Source: an uncultured Prevotellaceae bacterium (GTDB lineage: Bacteria > Bacteroidota > Bacteroidia > Bacteroidales > Muribaculaceae). Taken from it: a stretch of 64,000 nucleotides of DNA. A model generated the notes under the pieces. It did no database searches. It was not told where the DNA came from and worked only from the letters and a program-made list of their open reading frames with translations. The position numbers and the translations under genes are program-made. The stretch lies in NCBI GenBank assembly GCA_900316835.1, contig ONEL01000006.1, positions 38,098 to 102,097 on the forward strand, in the 5' to 3' direction. Below, piece after piece: positions 1 to 8,448 of the stretch (positions are counted from its first letter, which is position 1; every line of letters begins with the position of its first letter).

Positions 1-1
1 G

Positions 2-1003
2 AACATTGGAACTACAGCTACTGCCAACATTGCCGCACTGGGTGCCGGCACTGGGGCGCGACGAGCCGCACTGGCGCATTTGCTTTTCAATGTGATAGGT
101 GTGACGTGGGTGTTGTGTGTGTTCTATCCCTTTGTCGATTTGGTGTGTAATATTGCTGGCTTTGACTCTAGCAATCCCGCTGGGCAAGCCACTCGCATTC
201 CCATTGTGCTTGCCACCTTCCACACTTGCTTTAACTTGACTAACACCATTCTTCTGGTGGGCTTTGTGCCTCAAATCGAGAAGATGGTGTGCTGGCTACT
301 ACCCGAGCGTGAGCAAGATAGTGAAGATGATTTCAAACTCAAGTATTTGCACGCCAATCTCATGCAGACGCCTGAAATTTCGGTTCTGCAGGCTCAAAAG
401 GAGACCGCTTATTTTGCTCAAATGACGAATGAAATGTTTGGACTTGTGCGCAAGTTGCTCAATGAGAAGAAAGCCTCAACTCGTGAGGAACTGTTTACCA
501 AGATAGAACATCAGGAGGACATTGCCGATAAAACTGAGATAGGCATTGCGCGCTACTTGGAGAAGATTAGCGACGACCATCTCTCAAGCGAGACTAAGAA
601 CCTGGTGCGCACCCTTCTGCGCGAGATTAGTGAGCTGGAAAGTGTTGCCGACTCTTGCTATAACCTTTCTCGCATACTCAAGCGCCAGCACGATAGTGGC
701 AAAGAATTCACTCCTGACCAGTATCACCAGTTGCAGGCAATGACCATCTTCACAGCCGATGCCCTCAACCAGATGAACATGGTGATGAATGGGCGCGTGG
801 AAGACTACACTATCGACGAGTCTTACCGCATGGAAAACATGATTAATCACATGTGTAAGCGACTCAAGGAAGATAACATCAAGGCGGTGAATGAGCATGA
901 GTATGACTACTCGATAGGTACCATGTACACCGATTTTGTGAAAGAATGTGAGAAGCTTGGTGACTATATTATTAATGTAATGCAAGCTAGATTTGGAAAA
1001 TAG
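2..1003 (+). CDS. Na+/phosphate cotransporter family protein with PhoU-like domain (5' end cut off by window)
   Basis: Membrane importer that couples phosphate uptake to sodium, with a cytoplasmic PhoU-like tail. The reading frame is open from base 2. The first visible residues, NIGTTATANIAALG followed by ARRAALAHLLFN, match the conserved second half of the Na/Pi cotransporter repeat (the QSSS/NIGTT type motif). Two hydrophobic stretches follow. From about residue 130 of the visible part the protein turns helical and charged (MTNEMFGLVRKLL onward), as in PhoU domains. The start codon lies outside the window, so 333 residues are seen; TTG at 80 is an internal codon, not the start. The gene ends 34 nt before a two-component regulator, which suggests a link to phosphate sensing (inference). 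Confidence 0.9.
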   Translation, partial: NIGTTATANIAALGAGTGARRAALAHLLFNVIGVTWVLCVFYPFVDLVCNIAGFDSSNPAGQATRIPIVLATFHTCFNLTNTILLVGFVPQIEKMVCWLLPEREQDSEDDFKLKYLHANLMQTPEISVLQAQKETAYFAQMTNEMFGLVRKLLNEKKASTREELFTKIEHQEDIADKTEIGIARYLEKISDDHLSSETKNLVRTLLREISELESVADSCYNLSRILKRQHDSGKEFTPDQYHQLQAMTIFTADALNQMNMVMNGRVEDYTIDESYRMENMINHMCKRLKEDNIKAVNEHEYDYSIGTMYTDFVKECEKLGDYIINVMQARFGK

Positions 1004-1037
1004 TTTGTAACTTTGACAACTTATATCACGCATTAAT

Positions 1038-1721
1038 ATGACAAAGAAATCTATTCTACTTGTTGACGACGACATCGACCTGTGTGAGATTGTGAGCTTC
1101 AACTTGGAAGCGCAAGGCTATGATGTGCAGGTGGCACACTCTGCTCCACAGGCAATGAAACTGATGGACAATAATTTCGACCTCATCTTGCTCGATGTGA
1201 TGATGCCTGCTATGAGTGGTTTTGACTTTGCCAAGCTTCTCAAGCAGGACATGGCATGGTGTAAAATCCCCATCATCTTCCTCACAGCCAAGGACACCGA
1301 GGAGGACAAGCTCACTGGATTTAAACTTGGTGCCGATGACTATATTGCCAAGCCTTTCTCGATTAGAGAAATGATAGCGCGAGTGAAGGCTGTGCTGGGA
1401 CGTACCGCTCAAGTTGAGCAACAGGAACTAAATACTACTTCCTACAAGGGACTGGTTGTCAATACCAGCTCCAAGCGTGTCACTGTCGACGGTTTGTTCA
1501 CCACACTCACAAAAACCGAGTATGAGTTGCTACTGTTCTTGCTGGAGCACAGGGGAAAGGTATTTTCTCGCGAGCAGCTACTCGAAAACGTGTGGCCTAA
1601 CAATGTGGTGGTTACCTTGCGCACTGTTGACGTGAACATTACTCGCTTAAGAAAAAAAATTGGGCAATATGCTACTAATATCTTAACCAAGACTGGCTAC
1701 GGGTACAGCTTTGAACCATGA
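1038..1721 (+). CDS. OmpR/PhoB-family response regulator
   Basis: DNA-binding transcription factor switched by phosphorylation from the adjacent kinase. The receiver domain spans residues 1-120: acidic pocket D10-D11-D12, phospho-acceptor D53 in LILLDVMMP, T83 in FLTAK and K105 in YIAKPF. The winged-helix DNA-binding domain is at about 135-227, with TKTEYELLLFLLEHRGKVFSREQLLENVW typical of OmpR/PhoB. The length of 227 aa is normal. The stop overlaps the kinase start (ATGA at 1718), so the two are translationally coupled. Resembles RprY of Bacteroides and PhoB. The phosphate transporter just upstream favours a PhoB-like role, but no pho box was identified. A -7 element TAACTTTG sits at 1008-1015, without a well-placed -33 TTTG. 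Confidence 0.93.
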   Translation: MTKKSILLVDDDIDLCEIVSFNLEAQGYDVQVAHSAPQAMKLMDNNFDLILLDVMMPAMSGFDFAKLLKQDMAWCKIPIIFLTAKDTEEDKLTGFKLGADDYIAKPFSIREMIARVKAVLGRTAQVEQQELNTTSYKGLVVNTSSKRVTVDGLFTTLTKTEYELLLFLLEHRGKVFSREQLLENVWPNNVVVTLRTVDVNITRLRKKIGQYATNILTKTGYGYSFEP

Positions 1722-2638
1722 GAAAATTTTCAGAAGGCAAGAAAATGTGGATTAGCGTGATGGCTGCGTTCTTGATTTATGCCGTCGTGTTTATTCTCTT
1801 TGACGATTATGATCGCAAGATGCTTGAACCACTAAATCAAGTAAACGACTGGCACCTCATGGTGTTTGCTGTAGTGGTGATGGTAATTCTGGGTTTTGTG
1901 CTTCTTAGGTACTGCAAGCGCATGGATGAACGCATTGAGCAGGAACAGGAGATGAAGCAAACTCTCATGCGACGACAGCTCACACAGAACATTGCTCATG
2001 AAATCAAGACCCCTGTAGCAAGCATCCTTGGATATACCGAGACCTTGCTCTCTACCCCTGATATTCCACATGAGACTGCTAAACGATTTCTTGAGAGAAC
2101 CCATGTGCAGGCTCAGCGACTCACGTCGTTGCTTGCCGACCTCTCTATTCTCAACCGTGTGGACTATGCACCCCATGTGATTGCGATGCATCGTGTGAAT
2201 GTGTCGCAGCTGGTGGGCGATGTGGTGCAAGATGTGGAGCTGGCACTCAAGAAAAAGGGCATGAAGCTCAATAACTACTTGCCCGAGGATATTATTGTTA
2301 ATGGCAACGAGTCACTCATCTACAGCATCTTTAGCAATCTTATCGACAATTCTATCAACTATGCCGGCGAGGGTTCTACTATTGAAATACTTGCCTCCGA
2401 CACCATTCAGCACTGGAATTTTATCTATCGTGACAATGGCATGGGTGTTGAGGAGCAACATCTCTCGCGACTGTTTGAACGATTCTACCGTGTGGACAAG
2501 GGGCGCAGCCGCTCAATGGGAGGCACAGGGCTGGGACTGGCGATTGTTAAAAATGCGGTATTGCAGCACAATGGCACAATAACTGTTGAAAAACTAAACG
2601 AGGGAGGATTACAATTCAAGTTCTCACTTAAGAAATGA
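1718..2638 (+). CDS. Sensor histidine kinase (HisKA + HATPase_c)
   Basis: Inner-membrane partner of the upstream response regulator. Two transmembrane segments (about residues 11-29 and 47-65) enclose only a very short periplasmic loop, so it probably senses through the membrane or a partner protein. The HisKA H-box is NIAHEIKTPVASILGY, with phospho-acceptor His94. The ATPase domain has an N-box (NLIDNSINYA), G1 (RDNGMGV), F-box (LFERFYRVDKGRS) and G2 (GGTGLGLAIVKN). At 306 aa it is short for the class because extracellular and PAS/HAMP domains are missing. The ATGA overlap with the regulator gene sets the start. A bidirectional hairpin follows at 2675-2708. Confidence 0.93.
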   Translation: MRKFSEGKKMWISVMAAFLIYAVVFILFDDYDRKMLEPLNQVNDWHLMVFAVVVMVILGFVLLRYCKRMDERIEQEQEMKQTLMRRQLTQNIAHEIKTPVASILGYTETLLSTPDIPHETAKRFLERTHVQAQRLTSLLADLSILNRVDYAPHVIAMHRVNVSQLVGDVVQDVELALKKKGMKLNNYLPEDIIVNGNESLIYSIFSNLIDNSINYAGEGSTIEILASDTIQHWNFIYRDNGMGVEEQHLSRLFERFYRVDKGRSRSMGGTGLGLAIVKNAVLQHNGTITVEKLNEGGLQFKFSLKK

Positions 2639-2664
2639 GAGTTTTTTCACACAAGGTGTGAGCA

Positions 2665-2716
2665 CAAAAAAAAACATGGAATCTTCACTTGCCGGTGGGG
2701 ATTCCATGATTTTTAC
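2665..2716. terminator. Bidirectional Rho-independent terminator
   Basis: A perfect 9-bp stem (CATGGAATC at 2675-2683, GATTCCATG at 2700-2708) has an A-run on its left and a T-run on its right. It lies between the convergent histidine kinase gene and the small HTH gene and can end both transcripts. Confidence 0.8.
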
Positions 2717-2738
2717 CTGTCTCCAAAAAAGTGATGTA

Positions 2739-3014
2739 TTAGACTTCTTCCTGTTTCTCCGTCTTCTTGTTTTGTTCAAGGATTTCGAGAGCCATGTCAA
2801 GGATTGTGGGGTCATCGAGCACAACGATGCCCCCGTCGGGGCCTGGCTCAATGTGTACCCCCATGTGAATGCCAGTGTCGTAATTAGACCCGCCAAAGTA
2901 GTTTCTAACTGTTTGAACACTAAGGTTTAATTTTTCGGCAATCACGTGGGTAGAGCCTTCGGGCAAGCTGGCCTTGATGCGACGAAGCTCATTGAAAGTA
3001 ATGGTCTTGGGCAT
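2739..3014 (-). CDS. Small HTH DNA-binding protein
   Basis: 91-residue protein. Residues 6-42 read as a helix-turn-helix (FNELRRIKASLP ... THVIAEKLNLSVQTVRNYFGG), the second helix having the SVQTVRNYF shape of a recognition helix. The middle is acidic and glycine-rich (HIEPGPDGGIVVLDDPTILD) and the C-terminus is a charged helix (LEQNKKTEKQEEV). I do not recognise a named family beyond small Bacteroidales DNA-binding proteins. It is monocistronic and faces the two-component system across a shared terminator. The start ATG at 3014 is the first in frame after an AT-rich stretch (3015-3120) that should hold its promoter; a near-match -7 (TATCTTTA, minus) lies at 3072-3079. Confidence 0.75.
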   Translation of the reverse strand: MPKTITFNELRRIKASLPEGSTHVIAEKLNLSVQTVRNYFGGSNYDTGIHMGVHIEPGPDGGIVVLDDPTILDMALEILEQNKKTEKQEEV

Positions 3015-3120
3015 GATAATTAAAGTTTTATTGTTTATGAAAAAGATTTGATTTAGATTTTTTTGTGCCTATAAAGATAGATATTATATTGTGATAAAAA
3101 AAATTTTTATTAAAATAATT

Positions 3121-3789
3121 TCAAGTAGTACTGATAAATAGTGCGATTATCGCCAGCAATAGAACATTTCCAATGGCCGAGTATATCATTAGGCGAGTTT
3201 CTGATGCGCTGAACTCAATGTCGCCCCAGCGGTGGTATCGCTGGCTAAAGCGCCGCAACACTTTGTAGCCAATCCATGCCGCTAGCACGCCAAGTAGTGC
3301 TCCACACACGATGTCGCCAGGATAGTGCACTCCCAGGTAGATGCGGCTGTAGCACATGAGCGAGGCCCATGCCACCATGGTCCACGTGAAGGCGCGATTG
3401 CGGAAGACGAAGGCTAGAAACAGTGCAATGCCAAAGCAGTTGGCTGCATGGCTCGAAACGAAGCCGTAGGCCCCACCGCGATATCCGTTCACAATGTGGA
3501 TGGTGGCGTTGAGGTCGGGGTTGTGCGATGGTCTGGCACGCTCCACAAGTGGCTTGATGATGCTTGCGCTCACCTGGTCGGCTATGAGAATGACCAGCCC
3601 AATGGCGATGAGAAAGGTCACTGTGCGTTGCCACCCTTTCTTGAAGAATAGCACACCGAGCAACACAAGTATCATGGGAATCCATGTTCCTATCTTTGTT
3701 ACTAGCCACATGAAGTTGTCGAAATAGGCTGCATGCCAGCTATTGATGGCTGTGAAGATGCCGGCGTCGAATTGTTGTAATGCTTCCAT
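3121..3789 (-). CDS. PAP2-family membrane phosphatase
   Basis: Integral membrane lipid phosphatase, probably acting on undecaprenyl pyrophosphate or phosphatidate-type substrates. All three PAP2 signature blocks are present: K79-x6-R86-P87, SSH with H114, and S148-R149 ... H155 ... D159 (SRIYLGVHYPGDI). H114 and H155 are the expected catalytic histidines. Five or six hydrophobic segments; 222 aa is normal for the family. It is the last gene of the minus-strand Bat cluster, 56 nt after batDE, so it may be read through from that operon. The precise substrate cannot be told from sequence. Confidence 0.9.
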   Translation of the reverse strand: MEALQQFDAGIFTAINSWHAAYFDNFMWLVTKIGTWIPMILVLLGVLFFKKGWQRTVTFLIAIGLVILIADQVSASIIKPLVERARPSHNPDLNATIHIVNGYRGGAYGFVSSHAANCFGIALFLAFVFRNRAFTWTMVAWASLMCYSRIYLGVHYPGDIVCGALLGVLAAWIGYKVLRRFSQRYHRWGDIEFSASETRLMIYSAIGNVLLLAIIALFISTT

Positions 3790-3845
3790 TGATAAGAATA
3801 ATTAAATGGTTAGTTTTTAGGAGTTAAAAAGCTGAAAACGGACTA

Positions 3846-6464
3846 TTAAATTTTCTCAATGTCGGCCTTCTGCATCCATCCGCTACGCTCGTCGCTAGTT
3901 TCTATCTTGTACCACTGCATTTTGCCATATTGCTTGCCGGCAAGGCTATCAACGATTTCCACTTTCACACCATCGGCCAGGCGGAATAATGCATTCTTCT
4001 CGCCAGTGCGTGGGGCACGGCTCACGGGAGCCTTGTCGGTCATTACTATCGCATAGCGGCTTGATGTACTACGATTGTACATGTAGACCGAACTGGCGAT
4101 GGCTGTAATGGTGATTATGCCCATGGCTATGGCGCCAAAGAAGCCTGCCTTTTGCAATGCCACAGTGCTAGCCATGCGATACAGGGCAATGCCTGCCAGG
4201 GCAAGAATGAATGCTAAGATGGCAATCACAGCCCAAGTGTTGCTCGACATGTGGCTCACCCAGTCGCCCAGCATCGATGTGAAGAAGCTGGCGCCATTGT
4301 CGTCGACGAGCTGTGATTTCTCACGCACAAACTGCAGGTTGTAGCGGGCATCGCCATTAGCCGGGTCGAGTTTTAAGGCACGCTCATAGCTCAAAACCGC
4401 ACCAGCGCGGTCGTTGAGGCGGTAGTAGGCATTGCCCATGTTATAGTAGAGCTGCGACGACACGCCGTTGGCTGTGGCACGCTGGTACATTTCCACTGCT
4501 TTCTTGTAGTGCTTTGCTTCATAGGCTTTATTGCCCATCTCCACATAGTCAATGCCGCTAGCCATGGCTGTGAGCCCCATCATTAGGGCAACTATCACAC
4601 TGATGGTTTTTAAGTTCATGTTGCTTTGTTGAGGTGTTTTATTGCGTTTCACTCGTTCAAGAGAGTCGATGAGTTGAGCGCAGTTGTCATAGACTTGTTG
4701 CATGTTGCCCTGCTCAAGGTCGGGCGCATATTGAGCATATTCGCAGGTCTCGAGCATTCGCAACGTGTCGCTCACATGCTGCTCGCTGAAGCCAAACTGC
4801 TGCATCTCGGCAGCGATATTGTCCTTGCTTAACTCCGATACTGGAATGCTCAACTTGTCGCTCAAGTAACCCCACAGTGCAGTCAAAGTCTCGGTATAGA
4901 AACCATTGCGGTCGCCTTGTTGCATTAGAGCTGCTGCGTTCTTGAGGCGTCGCTGGGCAAGCTTGCTGGCGCGACGCTTGCGCATGAGGCTGGTGTTGGC
5001 GTGAGTCTTCTCAAGCTTTCTATATGCAATCATGCCGGCGGTAAATGCTACAAGTGCCAGCAGGAATATAATCCAGTAGCCCCAGCTGGTGATAAAGAAC
5101 GATTGTGATTTGCTCAAGAGTGCATTGTCCTTGCTGAGAGGACGAATGTCGAGGTTGCGCAACTTGTAGTGCTGCGATGGCTTACCCTCGCCTTTTGCCA
5201 CTTTAATCTTATTGCCACGCACGAGCAGGCTATCATACTGCTGCGTGGTGGTATTGAAATAAACGAAATAGCTATCGGGGATTTCAAAGTCGCCTACAAA
5301 CTGCGGTATAAACATGTAGTCGAACGTTACTGTGCCACTAATGTTGTCGCCTGTGGGAGTGGTGTTGATGGTGTTTTGTGGGTCGTAGGTGTCAAATTCC
5401 TTGGGCATCGTCACCGCTGGAGTTTGGATATATTTTAAGTTGCCGGTTCCACTCACCACAATTGAATAGGTAGCTGGAGCGTAGGTCTTGAATGTACTGG
5501 GATTGATGTGTGATGATACCGAGAAGTCGCCCACTGCGCCACTAAAGTTGGAGGGCTTGGGTTCGGGCAGAGGCCTGATATTAACGCTAGCCGAGTTACT
5601 GCTCACCTTGATGTTGATGGGCACAGGCTTAGAAATTTGTCCAAAGGGAGTGCTGAAAACGTCATATTGCACTAGTTGAACATCAAAATTACCTGAGGTA
5701 ATGGTGAGTTTTCCCGACTCTTGCGGGTAGAGGATGCATTTTTTGAGCTCGGCAGTAGCATAACGCTTGCCGTTAATCATCTCCACTTGCTGGAAGTTGT
5801 TGCTCACTTGTAATTCCTCGATAAGGAACCCGTTAAACGATGGCTGTTGAGTGCAGTGGAACTGCGACACGTTGTAGCGTGTGTAGAGTTTAATGGTGCA
5901 CACCACTGCTTCTTGTTCATAGACCACATCTTTCGACAGGCTGATTTTAACAAAGAAGTCTTGTGCGTCAACATTCTCGCCGGCGCTTTGCTTCATGGGG
6001 TCGCTCATGTCGGGGGCATCGCCGGGAGATGACGGCTGTGGCATGGGTGACGACTGGTAGGAGGGAGTGTGAGTGCTACTGCCCGAGGGTAGTATCTCAA
6101 TAGTCACCGGGCGAGTTGTGAGACGCTTGCCATCGGCAACTACCGATGCCGAGCCCAGGGTATGCCTGCCAGGGGTCTCGGCTTGATAGAGCATGGTGAA
6201 AACTTGAGAGTAACTGCTCGACATGCGACCATTGATGCTGCTCATGCTCATACTGGTCGACACTTCGGGGCCATAGAGAAGTTTGGCACCTGCCAGGTCG
6301 GGGATAGAGAGGTTCGACCCCTCAGCTCCATCAAGAATAAACTCTACCCTGAATTTGCCACCAGCAGCCACTTGGCTAGGTGCCTGCACACGGAATGTCG
6401 CCGCTTGTGTCATGAAGGTTGCCAGTAGTAGTGCCAGCGATAATATGTATCTTGTGATATTCAT
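3846..6464 (-). CDS. batD: BatD-BatE fusion (aerotolerance operon protein)
   Basis: 872-residue envelope protein. Residues 1-21 are a signal peptide. A long BatD-type beta-rich 'oxygen tolerance' region follows, then a transmembrane segment at about 455-480 and a cytoplasmic helical region. At residue 616 (codon at 4619) the sequence restarts as BatE: a hydrophobic signal-like stretch (MNLKTISVIVALMMGLTAMA), TPR repeats (MGNKAYEAKHYKKAVEMYQRA; YYNMGNAYYRLNDRAGAVLSYERAL), two transmembrane segments, and an SH3-like C-terminus ending ERSGWMQKADIEKI. In Bacteroides BatD and BatE are usually separate; here there is no stop or frameshift between them. Bat proteins are linked to oxygen tolerance in B. 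fragilis, but their biochemistry is poorly defined. The gene starts 41 nt after batC. Confidence 0.88.
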   Translation of the reverse strand: MNITRYILSLALLLATFMTQAATFRVQAPSQVAAGGKFRVEFILDGAEGSNLSIPDLAGAKLLYGPEVSTSMSMSSINGRMSSSYSQVFTMLYQAETPGRHTLGSASVVADGKRLTTRPVTIEILPSGSSTHTPSYQSSPMPQPSSPGDAPDMSDPMKQSAGENVDAQDFFVKISLSKDVVYEQEAVVCTIKLYTRYNVSQFHCTQQPSFNGFLIEELQVSNNFQQVEMINGKRYATAELKKCILYPQESGKLTITSGNFDVQLVQYDVFSTPFGQISKPVPINIKVSSNSASVNIRPLPEPKPSNFSGAVGDFSVSSHINPSTFKTYAPATYSIVVSGTGNLKYIQTPAVTMPKEFDTYDPQNTINTTPTGDNISGTVTFDYMFIPQFVGDFEIPDSYFVYFNTTTQQYDSLLVRGNKIKVAKGEGKPSQHYKLRNLDIRPLSKDNALLSKSQSFFITSWGYWIIFLLALVAFTAGMIAYRKLEKTHANTSLMRKRRASKLAQRRLKNAAALMQQGDRNGFYTETLTALWGYLSDKLSIPVSELSKDNIAAEMQQFGFSEQHVSDTLRMLETCEYAQYAPDLEQGNMQQVYDNCAQLIDSLERVKRNKTPQQSNMNLKTISVIVALMMGLTAMASGIDYVEMGNKAYEAKHYKKAVEMYQRATANGVSSQLYYNMGNAYYRLNDRAGAVLSYERALKLDPANGDARYNLQFVREKSQLVDDNGASFFTSMLGDWVSHMSSNTWAVIAILAFILALAGIALYRMASTVALQKAGFFGAIAMGIITITAIASSVYMYNRSTSSRYAIVMTDKAPVSRAPRTGEKNALFRLADGVKVEIVDSLAGKQYGKMQWYKIETSDERSGWMQKADIEKI

Positions 6465-6505
6465 GCGATGTAATTGTTATGCTTTTAGACTCTAACGGGC
6501 AGTGT

Positions 6506-7363
6506 TTACCACTTGTTGCGAGTGGCTTGACGCTCGCGCTGTCGTTGCTGTTCTCCCATTTGATAGATTTTTTGCTGAGTAGCTTTCTCCTTGTCTTGCA
6601 TGGCTTTGAGTACTTGTTGCACACTGCGCTCATCCATGTTGATTGGCTGGCCTTGACCTTGTTGTGCCTGTCCTTGCTGCTCTTTACCTTGCTCAGGCTT
6701 GGCTTGATCTTGCTTGCCTTGCTGGTCCTGGCCTTGTTGCTTATCTTGCTGATCTTGGTTTTGATTTTGATCTTGATTTTGTTGATTTTGTTGATTTTGC
6801 TGATCTTGGTTTTGATTTTGCTGGTTTTTGTCTTGGTTTTGTTGTTGCTGCTTTTGCTCCTGTAGCTTGAGCTGAGCCATGCGCAGGTTGTAGCGGGCGT
6901 CATCGTCGGTGGGAACATTGCGCAAAGCGTTTTGGTAGGCTTGGATGGCGCGCTCATATTGCTGAGCATTGTAGCTGAGGTTGCCCATGTTGTAGTAGGC
7001 CATCGACTTGAGTTTCTTGTCGTGAGTGAGCTGGGCGGCATGATTAAAGAGGGAGTCGGCACGCTGGGCAAGGCCAGTGGTGTCGCCTTCGGCAGCTTGC
7101 TTGGCGATAGCTAGCCCCATGTTATAGGCGGCAGGTGCCGAGGCGGGATTAGCTTGCAACGCCTTGCTGTAGGCAATCTCGGCATCGGCATAGTTCTCGT
7201 CGGCAAAGAGGCTATTACCCTCGCGTATTAAATTGCGCTCGGCCTTGGTTGATTGTGCCTCGGGCTGAGCGGGCTCATCGCTCTTGCCACAACCTGGAAG
7301 AGTCATGGTTGCAAGTGCAACTAGTGAGAAAATTAGCGGTAATATGCGGTTGTTAAAGTTCAT
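6506..7363 (-). CDS. batC: BatC TPR lipoprotein with Q/N-rich tail
   Basis: Lipoprotein with TPR repeats, third of the Bat set. The chosen start (ATG at 7361-7363, MNFNNRIL) overlaps the end of batB by 11 nt; an in-frame ATG 42 nt further upstream is less likely because it puts a charged stretch ahead of the signal peptide. Lipobox LPGC at the N-terminus. TPR units include NLIREGNSLFADENYADAEIAYSKAL and YYNMGNLSYNAQQYERAIQAYQNAL. Residues of about 165-240 are almost only Q, N, D, K and G; the matching DNA (about 6640-6860) is a run of CAA/AAC/GAT-type codons prone to slippage. The C-terminus is basic and helical. Predicted 285 aa. Confidence 0.88.
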   Translation of the reverse strand: MNFNNRILPLIFSLVALATMTLPGCGKSDEPAQPEAQSTKAERNLIREGNSLFADENYADAEIAYSKALQANPASAPAAYNMGLAIAKQAAEGDTTGLAQRADSLFNHAAQLTHDKKLKSMAYYNMGNLSYNAQQYERAIQAYQNALRNVPTDDDARYNLRMAQLKLQEQKQQQQNQDKNQQNQNQDQQNQQNQQNQDQNQNQDQQDKQQGQDQQGKQDQAKPEQGKEQQGQAQQGQGQPINMDERSVQQVLKAMQDKEKATQQKIYQMGEQQRQRERQATRNKW

Positions 7364-8408
7364 TGTTCTTTTTTTCTTTGAGTTTGAAAAAGTCATGCTT
7401 AGCAAGCCATGGGTTCTGGCGGTTCATGAGCAAAACGTTAGCGACAAGCAGGATGAGAGCTATCCAAGCAAAGACAGGGAATTGCTCATCGCTCTTGGTG
7501 AAGGTGACTTGCGACATGTTTGTACTAGAGAGTTTCTTGAGAGCATCGTCAAGCACCTCGGCGGCATCGGTAGCGTCACCCTTGACATAGATTCCCTTGC
7601 CAGCCTTAGCTATGCTTTGGGCTTTATCTTCGTCGAGGCGACTTATGGCGGCTTGGCCAGTATCGTCGGTCATGTAGCTGCCATCGCCGGCAGGAATGGG
7701 TGCTCCCTCGCTGGTGCCGATTCCTATCACGTTCACCTGGATGCCATTATTCTGAGCCTTAGAAGCGGCATCGGTAGCATCGTCTTCAAAGTTTTCACCG
7801 TCGGTGATGAGAATAATGGTCTTAGATGTCTTTTTGTCCTTGGAGAATGCGGTCATCGACAAGTCGATAGCCGAGCCAATGGCGGTTCCCTGCATGGGCA
7901 CCATACTTGTTTTTATACCTCCCAAGAACATTTTTGCGCTCTGCCCGTCGATGGTCATGGGCATTTGCATGTAAGCTTTTCCGGCAAAGACTACAAGAGC
8001 CACCTTGTCGTTGTGCAAGTGGTCGATGAGTTTTTCCATTATCATCTTGGCGCGTTGCAGGCGTGGCATGCCTTGAGGGTCGCTAGTGCTACTGGCGTTC
8101 ATCGAGTTGGATACATCCATGGCGATAACCACTTCAATTCCCTTGACGTTGCCGGTCGATTTCTTGGCGGCACCGGCACGTGGGCGGGCAAGCATCACTA
8201 TCACCGTTGCCAAGAGCAGCAAGATGAGGATTAGTCGTGCCAGCGGTTTGCGTGACGACACATCGGGCATCAAAACTGCCACTTGGTCATTGCGACCAAA
8301 GCGTGCAAGCTTGCGCTTGCGCGAGGCGCGCTCAAGCAAATATAGCGCTGCCACTAGCGGAAGCAGCACTAGCAGATAAAAAAACTCGGGGTTTGCGAAA
8401 CTGAGCAT
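7353..8408 (-). CDS. batB: BatB von Willebrand factor A protein
   Basis: Membrane-anchored VWA protein, 351 aa. N-terminal hydrophobic segments (residues 8-24 and about 58-75), then a VWA domain with MIDAS motif DVSNS (VVIAMDVSNSMNASS), a downstream threonine (QGTAIGSAIDLS) and an acidic site in IILITDGENFEDD. A final transmembrane helix lies near residue 320 (FAWIALILLVANVLLM). Second VWA gene of the operon, 40 nt after batA. VWA pairs of this kind usually work with a MoxR ATPase, which heads this operon. Confidence 0.9.
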   Translation of the reverse strand: MLSFANPEFFYLLVLLPLVAALYLLERASRKRKLARFGRNDQVAVLMPDVSSRKPLARLILILLLLATVIVMLARPRAGAAKKSTGNVKGIEVVIAMDVSNSMNASSTSDPQGMPRLQRAKMIMEKLIDHLHNDKVALVVFAGKAYMQMPMTIDGQSAKMFLGGIKTSMVPMQGTAIGSAIDLSMTAFSKDKKTSKTIILITDGENFEDDATDAASKAQNNGIQVNVIGIGTSEGAPIPAGDGSYMTDDTGQAAISRLDEDKAQSIAKAGKGIYVKGDATDAAEVLDDALKKLSSTNMSQVTFTKSDEQFPVFAWIALILLVANVLLMNRQNPWLAKHDFFKLKEKKNNEL

Positions 8409-8448
8409 ATATTTTTTGTCTCCTATTTCTTTATATCTAGTTCTCCTG

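Noticed and set aside
584..1102. 172-codon ORF on the minus strand
   Set aside because: Antisense to the phosphate transporter and response regulator, both of which have clear family motifs; its translation has no recognisable pattern.
2658..2930. Plus-strand ORF across the terminator
   Set aside because: Runs over a perfect terminator hairpin and antisense to the HTH gene.
7284..8234. 316-codon ORF on the plus strand
   Set aside because: Antisense to batB and batC; low-complexity His-rich translation, no motifs.
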